A DNA stretch of 64,000 bases, taken from positions 558,001-622,000 of the forward strand of contig NZ_SIZZ01000002.1 of assembly GCF_004322705.1 (NCBI RefSeq), in the 5' to 3' direction. Below the pieces are notes generated by a model. That model had not been told where the DNA came from and ran no database searches. It was given only the letters and a program-made list of their open reading frames with translations. The position numbers were made by a program, and so were the translations under genes. This document shows, in pieces, positions 36,562 to 44,600 of this stretch. Position 1 is the stretch's first letter; each line of letters begins with the position of its first letter. The stretch is from Dyella terrae (GTDB lineage: Bacteria > Pseudomonadota > Gammaproteobacteria > Xanthomonadales > Rhodanobacteraceae).

Positions 36562-37289
36562 TCCTATCAAAGCGAAACAAGGTCGCACGGCGCGCCGTCC
36601 AAGAGGGCAAAGCGGGTGAAGCGGTCAATCCTTACCTCGACGCCCGCCGAACGTGGAACGCCCACGTAGGGAGTCTCGCGGCATCCCGCGCGCTGTGGCA
36701 ATTTACGGCCATCGCGGCGTTGCTCGCCGTGCTCGTCGCCGTTGGCGGCATCATTCATATCGGAAGCCAGTCCAAGTTTGTCCCCTATGTGGTCGAGGTG
36801 GACAAGCTGGGGAACACGGTGGCGGCGCGGCCTGCGTCGCTGTCAACGGTGGCGGATCCTCGTGTAGTGCGAGCGCAACTGGCCGAGTTCATCAACAGCG
36901 CGCGCCTCGTTACCCCGGACGTGGCGCTGCAGCGCAAGGCGATCTTCAGGGCCTACTCGATGATTCCTTCCGGAAGCGCTGCGCAGGGAAAGATGAACAC
37001 GTTCTACAACGGCGACCCGAATCTCAGTCCGTTCAAGCGAGCGGCCAAGGAGGTCGTTTCGATTGAGATTGCCTCGATGATTCCGCAGACCAACAAGACC
37101 TGGCAAATCGAGTGGATTGAATCAGTGCGTTCGCGCAAGACGGGGCAGCTGGTCGTGAAACCATTCCGCATGCGCGCGCTGCTGACGGTCACCCAGCGAA
37201 GCACCGAAGGCAGTCGCAACGAAGAGCAGTTGCGGGCCAACCCGCTGGGCATCTACGTCGTCGACTATTCCTGGTCAAAGCAGATCTAA
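36558..37289 (+). CDS. trbF: TrbF/VirB8 inner-membrane scaffold protein
   Basis: 243 residues. One membrane helix (FTAIAALLAVLVAVGGIIHI, about residues 50-69) followed by FVPYVVEVDKLG and the NTF2-like periplasmic VirB8 fold (PFKRAAKEVVSIEI; WQIEWIESVRS), ending with the family-typical NPLGIYVVDYSWSKQI. It bridges the inner-membrane and core complexes. ATGA overlap with trbE; trbG follows after 12 nt. Confidence 0.94.
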   Translation: MILSKRNKVARRAVQEGKAGEAVNPYLDARRTWNAHVGSLAASRALWQFTAIAALLAVLVAVGGIIHIGSQSKFVPYVVEVDKLGNTVAARPASLSTVADPRVVRAQLAEFINSARLVTPDVALQRKAIFRAYSMIPSGSAAQGKMNTFYNGDPNLSPFKRAAKEVVSIEIASMIPQTNKTWQIEWIESVRSRKTGQLVVKPFRMRALLTVTQRSTEGSRNEEQLRANPLGIYVVDYSWSKQI

Positions 37290-37301
37290 CGAGCATCCCG
37301 C

Positions 37302-38195
37302 ATGAAAAAGTTTCTTATTGGCGCGGCCATGGCCGCGGCGCCGCTGGCCCTCTGCGCCCAGACGAGCGAATCGGCGATGGCCGAGCAATACTTCAGCCAG
37401 ACCAACCCGTCCCTGACGAACCAGGAAAAGGCTGGCCTCAACATTTCCGAGAAATGGATGTCCCGTTCGGGTGAAGCGAACAAGCCTGTGCCGGGCGAGG
37501 ATGGCACCGTTCGCTTTGTCTATGGCGCGAGCCAGCCAAGCATCGTCTGCGCAGTGATGCAGGTGTGCGACGTGGAGTTGCAGCCGGGCGAAGTGGTCAA
37601 CTCAGTGAATGTCGGCGATGCGGTGCGCTGGTTGGTCGAGCCTGCCATCAGTGGAGCCGGTCCGGCGGCCGTGCAGCACCTGATCATCAAGCCACTGGAT
37701 GTTGGACTCGACTCGTCGCTGGTGGTGGCAACCAATATCCGGATCTATCACATTCGATTGCGTTCGCATCGTTCGCAGTACATGCCGCGCGTCGCGTTCA
37801 TCTATCCGGAAGTGGCTGCGGCCAAATGGGCGGCCCTGCAGCGGGCGCAGCAGGTGGAACGCCAGCGCCAGACGATACCCGCAACCAGGGAGTATCTCGG
37901 CGACCTGAACTTCAACTACAAGGTGTCCGGACGGGCACCCTGGAAGCCCGTGCGCGTTTACCACGATGGCAGGAAGACCATCATCGAAATGCCAAAGACC
38001 CTGTCGCAGGGCGAGGCTCCGACGTTGATGGCCATTCGCGACAGTCAGTCGGTGCTCAAGAAGGATGAGCAGGTTCTGCTGAACTATCGCCTGCAGGGAA
38101 ATCGGTACATCGTCGATTCGATCATCGACAAAGCGATGCTGGTCGCCGGTACCGGTCGCGGGCAGATGAAGATCACGATCGAGAGGACGCAATGA
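37302..38195 (+). CDS. trbG: TrbG/VirB9 outer core-complex protein
   Basis: 297 residues. Signal peptide (FLIGAAMAAAPLALCAQ), N-terminal VirB9 half (VRFVYGASQPSIVCAVMQVC; EVVNSVNVGDAVRWLVEPA) and C-terminal half (FNYKVSGRAPWKPVRVYHDG; KTIIEMPKTL). With TrbH and TrbI it forms the outer-membrane core ring. ATGA overlap with trbH. Confidence 0.95.
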   Translation: MKKFLIGAAMAAAPLALCAQTSESAMAEQYFSQTNPSLTNQEKAGLNISEKWMSRSGEANKPVPGEDGTVRFVYGASQPSIVCAVMQVCDVELQPGEVVNSVNVGDAVRWLVEPAISGAGPAAVQHLIIKPLDVGLDSSLVVATNIRIYHIRLRSHRSQYMPRVAFIYPEVAAAKWAALQRAQQVERQRQTIPATREYLGDLNFNYKVSGRAPWKPVRVYHDGRKTIIEMPKTLSQGEAPTLMAIRDSQSVLKKDEQVLLNYRLQGNRYIVDSIIDKAMLVAGTGRGQMKITIERTQ

Positions 38196-38716
38196 CTGTG
38201 GTGCGCAACGTCATGCCGTTGTCGGCGGTACTGGCATGCGTCGCGTCGGCCGGTTGCACGCCTCTCCCTGCTGCGAGGCCAGCCGCGTCCTTCTTCGGTG
38301 CGGATGCCGGGGATGCCGCGCATCCGCCCGCAAGGGCAATCGCGCCCGCGATGACAGCGTTCGAGACATTAATCGTCGAGGACGCCGTCGAACAGCTGGT
38401 GGCGCTGGTGCCTCCCGCGCACACGGAACTGGCGATCCAGTCGCTCGCCGGCGCATCGGTCTCCCAGGCCTTCGTTTCGGCACTACGTGCGGAAGGCTAT
38501 GGCGTCCTGGAACCCATGCGCGATCGGACCCGGCGGCGCGCGTCGGCGCCAGTGGGCGGGCTGCCTTTGAGCTTTCGCATGGAGGAGCTCGTCGGTACGT
38601 CCATGACCCTGGTCGAGATGGACGTGGCGGGAACGCGATTGTCGCGGCTCTTCATTCGCGCCGGCGACCAGATCTATGGAGCAGGTGTGTGGGCCATCCG
38701 GGAGCGGGGCAAATGA
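38192..38716 (+). CDS. trbH: TrbH-like lipoprotein (VirB7 position)
   Basis: 174 residues. The N-terminus has a lipobox-like VASAGC at about residues 17-22, so it should be lipidated. Position between trbG and trbI and the C-terminal domain (LSFRMEELVGTSMTLVEMDV) match TrbH of RP4-type systems, which occupies the VirB7 place in the core complex. Overlaps of 4 nt with both neighbours. The family is divergent, so the name rests partly on order. Confidence 0.82.
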   Translation: MTVVRNVMPLSAVLACVASAGCTPLPAARPAASFFGADAGDAAHPPARAIAPAMTAFETLIVEDAVEQLVALVPPAHTELAIQSLAGASVSQAFVSALRAEGYGVLEPMRDRTRRRASAPVGGLPLSFRMEELVGTSMTLVEMDVAGTRLSRLFIRAGDQIYGAGVWAIRERGK

Positions 38717-39948
38717 ACGAGAAAAGCAAGAGCAATGCGGGTGTCGACGGCAAGTCCGGTGGTGTGCGCCGGGTGAACAACATGCCTTTGCTCCTCGTCG
38801 GTGGCGTGCTGCTGGTCTTTGTCGGCTTGATCATCATGGTTGGCCTCGATCGCATGAACCGCGCATCGGAGCCGGGCACGCTGGAGGCCGGCACGGATGC
38901 GAGCGCCTCGGCGATGGAAATGATGGGCGACAGCATGAATGGCATTGTTCCCGAATCGGAAGCCACGGCTATGTCGCTCGCGGTCGTGCACGATCCGGAT
39001 GCACCTCCGGTGCCGCCGGGCGACGGGCCGGTGGAGACAGACAAGTTGCGCGATGCGCGAATGGCGATGCTCAAGCGCGCCATTGAGGCGAAGAGCTCAC
39101 TGGGGTCGGGCGCTTCGTCGCCACGCGCCGGTTCGTCTCAGTCGGCGTCATCAACTTCGTTGCCGCTGCCGCCCCAGCATCCGGACGTGGGCATCACCGA
39201 CCGGCGGGAACCATCGTCCCGAGCTCCGTCACGACCCCCGGGCTATCCCATGGCTCCGGGCGGGGAGTCGCCGGCGATCGACAACAGCTACGGCAACTAC
39301 GATCTGAAGCCCGGCGGAGATCGCTGGCTGCTAGGACAGAAAAGCGAAGCACCACGCACTGCTTTTGAACTGCGCGCGGGCTTCGTCATTCCCGCGATTC
39401 TGATGTCGGGTGTCAACTCCGAGCTGCCTGGACAGATCATCGGCCAGGTCAGCGAAGACGTGTACGACACGCCGACCGGCAATCACAAGCTCATTCCACA
39501 AGGTACGCGGCTGGTGGGTACCTACAATGCCAGCGTGGCATACGGGCAGTCACGCGTTCTCGTTGCGTGGCAACGGCTCGTGTTTCCCGATGGCCGGGCG
39601 CTCGACATCGGTGCCATGCCTGGAGCAAGCAGCGATGGCTATTCGGGTTTCAAGGACAAGGTCAACAACCACTATCTGCGCATCTTCGGTTCGGCAGTGA
39701 TGCTGTCAGGCGTCATTGCAGGCATCAGCAAGGCGAACCAGACGAGCGAGGATGATCGATTTGGCGTATCGATGGATGCGCAAATGCGCCAGTCGTTGTC
39801 CCGCGAGCTCGGCAACGTGGCGACGGAGATGCTTCGGAAGAACATGAATATGGCTCCGACGCTGGAAATTCGCCCGGGCTATCGATTCAACGTCATGGTG
39901 GTGAAGGACCTCACCTTCCAGAAGCCCTATCGGCCATTCGATTACTAA
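38713..39948 (+). CDS. trbI: TrbI/VirB10 core-complex protein
   Basis: 411 residues from ATG 38713 (GGAG 8 nt upstream, ATGA overlap with trbH). Membrane helix (LLLVGGVLLVFVGLIIMVGL, about residues 26-45), a long proline/serine-rich periplasmic linker, and the conserved barrel domain (FELRAGFVIPAILMSGVNSE; GQIIGQVSEDVYDTPTGNHK; LIPQGTRLVGTYNASVAYGQ) that spans to the outer membrane. Sequence is complete and shows no damage. A 117-nt gap follows before trbJ. Confidence 0.96.
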   Translation: MNEKSKSNAGVDGKSGGVRRVNNMPLLLVGGVLLVFVGLIIMVGLDRMNRASEPGTLEAGTDASASAMEMMGDSMNGIVPESEATAMSLAVVHDPDAPPVPPGDGPVETDKLRDARMAMLKRAIEAKSSLGSGASSPRAGSSQSASSTSLPLPPQHPDVGITDRREPSSRAPSRPPGYPMAPGGESPAIDNSYGNYDLKPGGDRWLLGQKSEAPRTAFELRAGFVIPAILMSGVNSELPGQIIGQVSEDVYDTPTGNHKLIPQGTRLVGTYNASVAYGQSRVLVAWQRLVFPDGRALDIGAMPGASSDGYSGFKDKVNNHYLRIFGSAVMLSGVIAGISKANQTSEDDRFGVSMDAQMRQSLSRELGNVATEMLRKNMNMAPTLEIRPGYRFNVMVVKDLTFQKPYRPFDY

Positions 39949-40065
39949 CTATCTCCTGCACGAGTGTCACGGTAATTGACTTCGGTCATGGCTTGCTCCC
40001 GGTCTGCCGGCCGCAAGCGACCGCCCTCAGGGGCGCTATCAGTGAAAGCAACGAAGAGAGATCAG

Positions 40066-40815
40066 ATGAAGACACATGTTTCGAAAAGGCGCGTGCTGGG
40101 CATCGTCGCCAGTGGTGCGATGGCGATGTCCACGGGCGCCGTTGCCGGTATCCCTGTGGTGGACGCGGCTAACCTCGCCGTCAACACGATCCAGTCGGTC
40201 GAGCTGGCGGTGATCAGCTGGCAGCTGGCGGAAGGCGATATGAACCACATGACGCAACACATCGACAATTCGACCACCCATATCGACCGCTCGACCGACG
40301 TCAGCATGCAGTACGACATCAGGAACTATGAGATCACCAAGAACTACGACTGGAAGATCATCATAGGCGGAGGTGGTGGTGGCGTAACGCCCATTCCCGA
40401 TAGCAAGGGCAACAACTACGACTCGGGTTATTACAACGGCAAGATTTCCGATCGTGAGCTGATGTCGGCGGCTGACCTGGAAGGGTCACAGGCGCGCAAG
40501 AGCGCCAATGACCTGCTGGTCGATGCGATGAAGTCGCAGCAGGGCCAGTTGTCGCACGATGCTGACCTGGTGACCCAGTTGGTCGACAACTCCACCATCG
40601 CCCAGGGCCAGGGCCACCAGCTGCAGTACGCCAACGCCATTGCGGGTGAGCAGGCGCATCAGTTGATCCAGATGCGTTCGCTCATGTTGGCGCAGGCCAA
40701 TGCGCAGAATGCCGCGGCACAGGCTCAGGCGGACCGTGAGGCGCGCGAGATCGCGGTGGGGCAGAGTCTGCGTCGTACCAGCATTACGCGTTCGGGTGCC
40801 GCTGGCGCGGATTGA
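40066..40815 (+). CDS. trbJ: TrbJ/VirB5-like exported protein
   Basis: 249 residues from ATG 40066 (AAGAGAG upstream). After the signal sequence the mature start AGIPVVDAANLAVNTIQSVE is the TrbJ hallmark. The usual long Gln-rich coiled coil that follows in RP4 TrbJ is not evident; instead there is a T/D/N-rich stretch and a GGGGGGG run near residue 105, then a Q/A-rich helix (QLIQMRSLMLAQANAQNAAAQ). VirB5 proteins sit at the pilus tip and can act as adhesins, so this altered middle part could be specialised. The name rests on the N-terminus, C-terminal style and gene order. Confidence 0.8.
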   Translation: MKTHVSKRRVLGIVASGAMAMSTGAVAGIPVVDAANLAVNTIQSVELAVISWQLAEGDMNHMTQHIDNSTTHIDRSTDVSMQYDIRNYEITKNYDWKIIIGGGGGGVTPIPDSKGNNYDSGYYNGKISDRELMSAADLEGSQARKSANDLLVDAMKSQQGQLSHDADLVTQLVDNSTIAQGQGHQLQYANAIAGEQAHQLIQMRSLMLAQANAQNAAAQAQADREAREIAVGQSLRRTSITRSGAAGAD

Positions 40816-40843
40816 TTTTTCGCGTTCGACCCGTGATGCATCG

Positions 40844-40867
40844 AGCCTGCCACTGCACGGGCAGGCT
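40844..40867. other. Stem-loop between trbJ and trbL
   Basis: AGCCTGCC, 8-nt loop, GGCAGGCT; 8-bp perfect stem without a T-run. It lies where RP4 carries trbK (entry exclusion); no trbK-like lipoprotein reading frame is present in the 111-nt gap. Confidence 0.4.
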
Positions 40868-40926
40868 TGAACCATCCTCTTTGATTCCATCGGCCGTTCA
40901 TGCGGCGGAATGCTGGTCCTGATCCC

Positions 40927-41673
40927 ATGTCGATTCGTTCATCCCGTTGGCTTCCGTTCGCATTGCTGTGCCTGCTATGTGCTGTTTCGCTTGATGCCAT
41001 GGCAGCCCCGGACAAGAACTTCATCGTCAGGTCATTCGTCGATTCTTTTTCACCGTTTCCGTTGCCTGCTGCCGTCATGCAAGCGGCCAAAACCCTGTTT
41101 TGGTCCTTGGCGGTCATGAGCCTCGTATGGTCAATGGCGCATGTGTTGATGGGTCGCGGCGATTTCTCGGATCTCTTTTTCGAGTTGATTCGGTTCGTGA
41201 TAGCTACCGGCTTCTTTTATTGGCTACTGGCCTCGGCCAGCGACCCCACGGGGCAGGGGCTTATCCAGCGCATTCTGGAGTCGTTGGGCATCATCGGCGG
41301 CAAGATCGCCAGCGCCGATCCCGTGTTGCGTGAGCCTGCGGACCATTTCGGCAATCTCGGTATCCATTTTTTCGCCAACGTCATGTCTCATACGGAGTCG
41401 ATGCGTACAGGCGACGCGATCGCGACCTGGGGCATGGCCCTGGGCGTGCTGTTGTGCATCACTCTCGTCGCCGCACAAGCCGCGCTTCTGATGCTGATGG
41501 CCTGGGCACTGGGTTATGTGGGGATATTCCTGCTGGGTTTCGGGGCCTCGCGCTGGACGTCGCAGATAGCCGTCAACTATTACAAACATGTCATCGCGGT
41601 AGGTGCCGCGATCCTGGTCCTGATCGTGCTGATGTCGATCGGCTATCGCTTCCTTGCCGCCCTGGAGCCATAG
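40927..41673 (+). CDS. trbL: TrbL/VirB6 polytopic membrane protein, N-terminal part ending at in-frame TAG
   Basis: 248 residues from ATG 40927 (MSIRSSRW; ATG 40900 is possible). Signal-like helix, then about five membrane helices: AKTLFWSLAVMSLVWSMAHV, LIRFVIATGFFYWLLASA, LGVLLCITLVAAQAALLMLM, ALGYVGIFLLGFGASRW and AAILVLIVLMSIGYRFLAAL. It matches the TrbL family, which forms the inner-membrane channel. The protein stops at TAG 41671-41673 directly after YRFLAALEP, where TrbL proteins normally continue through a short loop into a last helix. That helix is encoded in the same frame right behind the stop. So this is half of a TrbL. Whether the TAG is real, suppressed or a sequence error cannot be told here. 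Confidence 0.82.
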   Translation: MSIRSSRWLPFALLCLLCAVSLDAMAAPDKNFIVRSFVDSFSPFPLPAAVMQAAKTLFWSLAVMSLVWSMAHVLMGRGDFSDLFFELIRFVIATGFFYWLLASASDPTGQGLIQRILESLGIIGGKIASADPVLREPADHFGNLGIHFFANVMSHTESMRTGDAIATWGMALGVLLCITLVAAQAALLMLMAWALGYVGIFLLGFGASRWTSQIAVNYYKHVIAVGAAILVLIVLMSIGYRFLAALEP

Positions 41674-41679
41674 GTCTAC

Positions 41680-41684
41680 GAAGG
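41680..41684 (+). promoter_or_regulatory. Ribosome binding site for the second trbL part
   Basis: GAAGG, 7 nt before ATG 41692 and 6 nt after the TAG at 41671-41673. It makes coupled re-initiation a realistic alternative to stop-codon read-through. Confidence 0.55.
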
Positions 41685-41691
41685 CGGCAAC

Positions 41692-44600
41692 ATGCGCTAC
41701 GACGGCATGGCCATCATGCTGGTGGCGTCCCTGATCATGGCGGTCGTCGCGTGGAAGGTGCCCAAGCTGCTCTATGCGGTTATCACCGGGTCGCAGCTCG
41801 GCTGGGTCAACGGCACGGCCGCCATGGCGTCGGGTGCCATGGTGTCGGCAGGCCACTCGGCGATGGCGTCCCTGGGATGGCGCGATCCCGCGCCGGCGGG
41901 TGAAACGAGGCCCTCCATGACCGTCATGGATGCTTTCCGTCACGTATCGGCGGAAGTCGATCGCATGGACAGTGTGCAAATGCCGGTCAACCCCGGGTCC
42001 TCGGAGGGTCGTTCAGAGGCTGATCTGCGCGCAGGCCCACAAGCCAGTCCTTTTGGTGCATCGCAGGCAACCGTCGCGTGGCCCCCCGCGCCTTCCCAGC
42101 AAGGCCATGCTGATGCACGCGGCGATGATCGTCGCGACGACAAATCCGGTTCGCCCGGTCAGGGCGGAAGTGGTAGCGAGCATGTTGTGCACCGCGAATC
42201 CGGATCGCGCGGGCAAGGTACGTCTTCGCCACCTCCCGCAGAGAGGCCGGCCATGGCGGCGTCCAGTGATCTGGGCGCAGCAGCGCGGGGTGAGGTGCCT
42301 CGCGAGGCCATCGCATTGCGTGCACAGGAACGACAGGCCATGCTGGCCGCTGCCGAATCCATGTCGGCAACTCGCGAGGGTATCCGGAGCACGTCAGGCC
42401 CGCACACAGAGGCGGCGGGGACGGCCACTCATGTGACTGCAGCACAGCAGTTGTCAGGTGGCGATGCCAGGAGCGGCAAAGGCGGGTTGCCGCATGGTGC
42501 GGAGCCTTTGCCGACGGCTGTCCACCAGGTTATGCCCGTGGGCGTCCAGGGCGCGACGGGTTCCATGGATGCGAGGCCGGGGGCGCAATCGACGTCAACG
42601 GCCCCGGCCCCGGTTATTCCCGCGACGCCACAAGCACCGGGTGCAACCCAGCCGACGGCGATGCAGCAGAGCATGCGTGGCGATGCCCAGGGCACGAACG
42701 TTTCCGTCGATGCAAAGAACGTGATGCAACCGACGTCAACGACCCCGGCCTCCGTTATCTCCGCGACGCCACAAGCACCGGGTGCAACCCAGCCGACGGC
42801 GATGCAGCAGAGCATGCGCGGCGATGCCCAGGGCACAAACGTTTCCGTCGATGCGAAGAACGTGACGCCACCGACGTCAACGCCACCGGCCCCCGTTATC
42901 CCCGCGACGCCACAAGCACCGGGTGCAACCCAGCCGACCGCGATGCAGCAGGGGATGCGCGGCGATGCCCAGGGCACGAACGTTTCCGTCGATGCAAAGA
43001 ACGTGATGCAACCGACGTCAACGGCCCCGGCCCCCGTTATCCCCGCGACGCCACAAGCACCGGGTGCAACCCAGCCGACGGCGATGCAGCAGAGCATGCG
43101 CGGCGATGCCCAGGGCACAAACGTTTCCGTCGACGCGAAGAACGTGATGCAACCGACGTCAACGGCCCCGGCCCCCGTTATCCCCGCGACGCCACAAGCA
43201 CCGGGTGCAACCCAGCCGACGGCGATGCAGCAGGGGATGCGCGGCGATGCCCAGGGCACAAATGTTTCCGTCGATGCGAAGAACGCATCGCAACAGCCGA
43301 CGGCGCCCTCGGCGCATGGCATCCCCGCGACATCGCAGCCAGCCAACGCAACCCAGCCGACAGCGATGCAGCAGGGGATGCGTGGCGATGCCCAGGGCAC
43401 GAACGTTTCCGTCGATGCGAAGACCTCATCGCAACAGCCGACGACGCCCTCGGCGCATGGCGTCCCCGCGACATCGCAGCCAGCCAATGCAACCCAGCCG
43501 ACGGCGATGCAGCAGGGGATGCGTGGCGATGCCCAGGGCACGAACGTTTCCGTCGATGCGAAGAACGCATCGCAACAGCCGACGACGCCCTCGGCGCATG
43601 GCGTCCCCGCGACATCCCAGCCAGCCAATGCAACCCAACCGACGGCGATGCAGCAAGGGATGCGCGGCGATGCCCAGGGCACAAACGTTTCCGTCGATGC
43701 AAAGTCCGCATCGCAACAGCCGACGACGCCCTCGGCGCATGGCGTCCCCGCGACATCCCAGCCAGCCAACGCAACCCAACCGACGGCGATGCAGCAAGGG
43801 ATGCGCGGCGATGCCCAGGGCACAAACGTTTCCGTCGATGCAAAGTCCGCATCGCAACAGCCGACGACGCCCTCGGCGCATGGCGTCTCCGCGACATCGC
43901 AGCCAGCCAATGCAACCCAGCCGACAGCGATGCAGCAGGGGATGCGTGGCGATGCCCAGGGCACGAACGTTTCCGTCGACGCGAAGAACGTGACGCAACC
44001 GACGTCAACGGCCCCGGCCCCCGTTATCCCCGCGACGCCACAAGCACCGGGTGCAACCCAGCCGACAGCGATGCAGCAGGGCATGCGCAGCGATACGCAA
44101 GGCAAAGATTCGGGCAGCGGGAATATGACGTCGCAATCGACGATGGTCACCGCTTCTGGTCATGCACCGGCGTCGCCTGGCGAGGCATCACAGGGTGCCC
44201 GCAGCGACAGCACGAGGCAAAGCGTCACAACCGTCAGCAACGCTCCGTCTCCTGCGTCGTCCGACGCTGCGCAGGTGTCGCCAGGCCCGGCAAGCGCGAC
44301 GCATGCATCGCACAACGGAACCGCCTCGTCGAACGAAGATGGAGTCAGGTTACGTCGGGGGGCGAGCCCGGTCGCCGCTCAGGTAACGCACGCGCATGTG
44401 GCGGGTACAGGTCAAGCCGGCCAGGCTTCGGGTGAAGGCAAGACGCCCTCTTCGTCCCCTTCGCCGACGCCCGCTACGCAGGCGAACGATGGCTTCGCGC
44501 AACGATCAGACAGCCCCGCTCCTTCGTCGCATGCGAAGGATATGCGGCGTGGAGCGGGGGGCGCCAGCGACTCCTTCTTGGGATCGGCGCCTGCGACGCG

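Noticed and set aside
34408-36588. Minus-strand open frame of 726 codons
   Set aside because: Antisense shadow of trbE, whose ATPase motifs are intact.
40816-40926. A trbK entry-exclusion gene between trbJ and trbL
   Set aside because: No open frame with a lipobox fits in the 111 nt; only a stem-loop is seen.
42592-44106. Possible CRISPR-like array
   Set aside because: Unit is 141 bp with no unique spacers, is in frame within a long coding sequence, and no cas genes are present.
42429-44150. Long minus-strand open frame (573 codons) over the trbL repeats
   Set aside because: It is the mirror of the 141-bp array. A repeat unit without stops in one frame stays open in all copies. It has no ribosome site and implausible Cys/Trp-rich composition.
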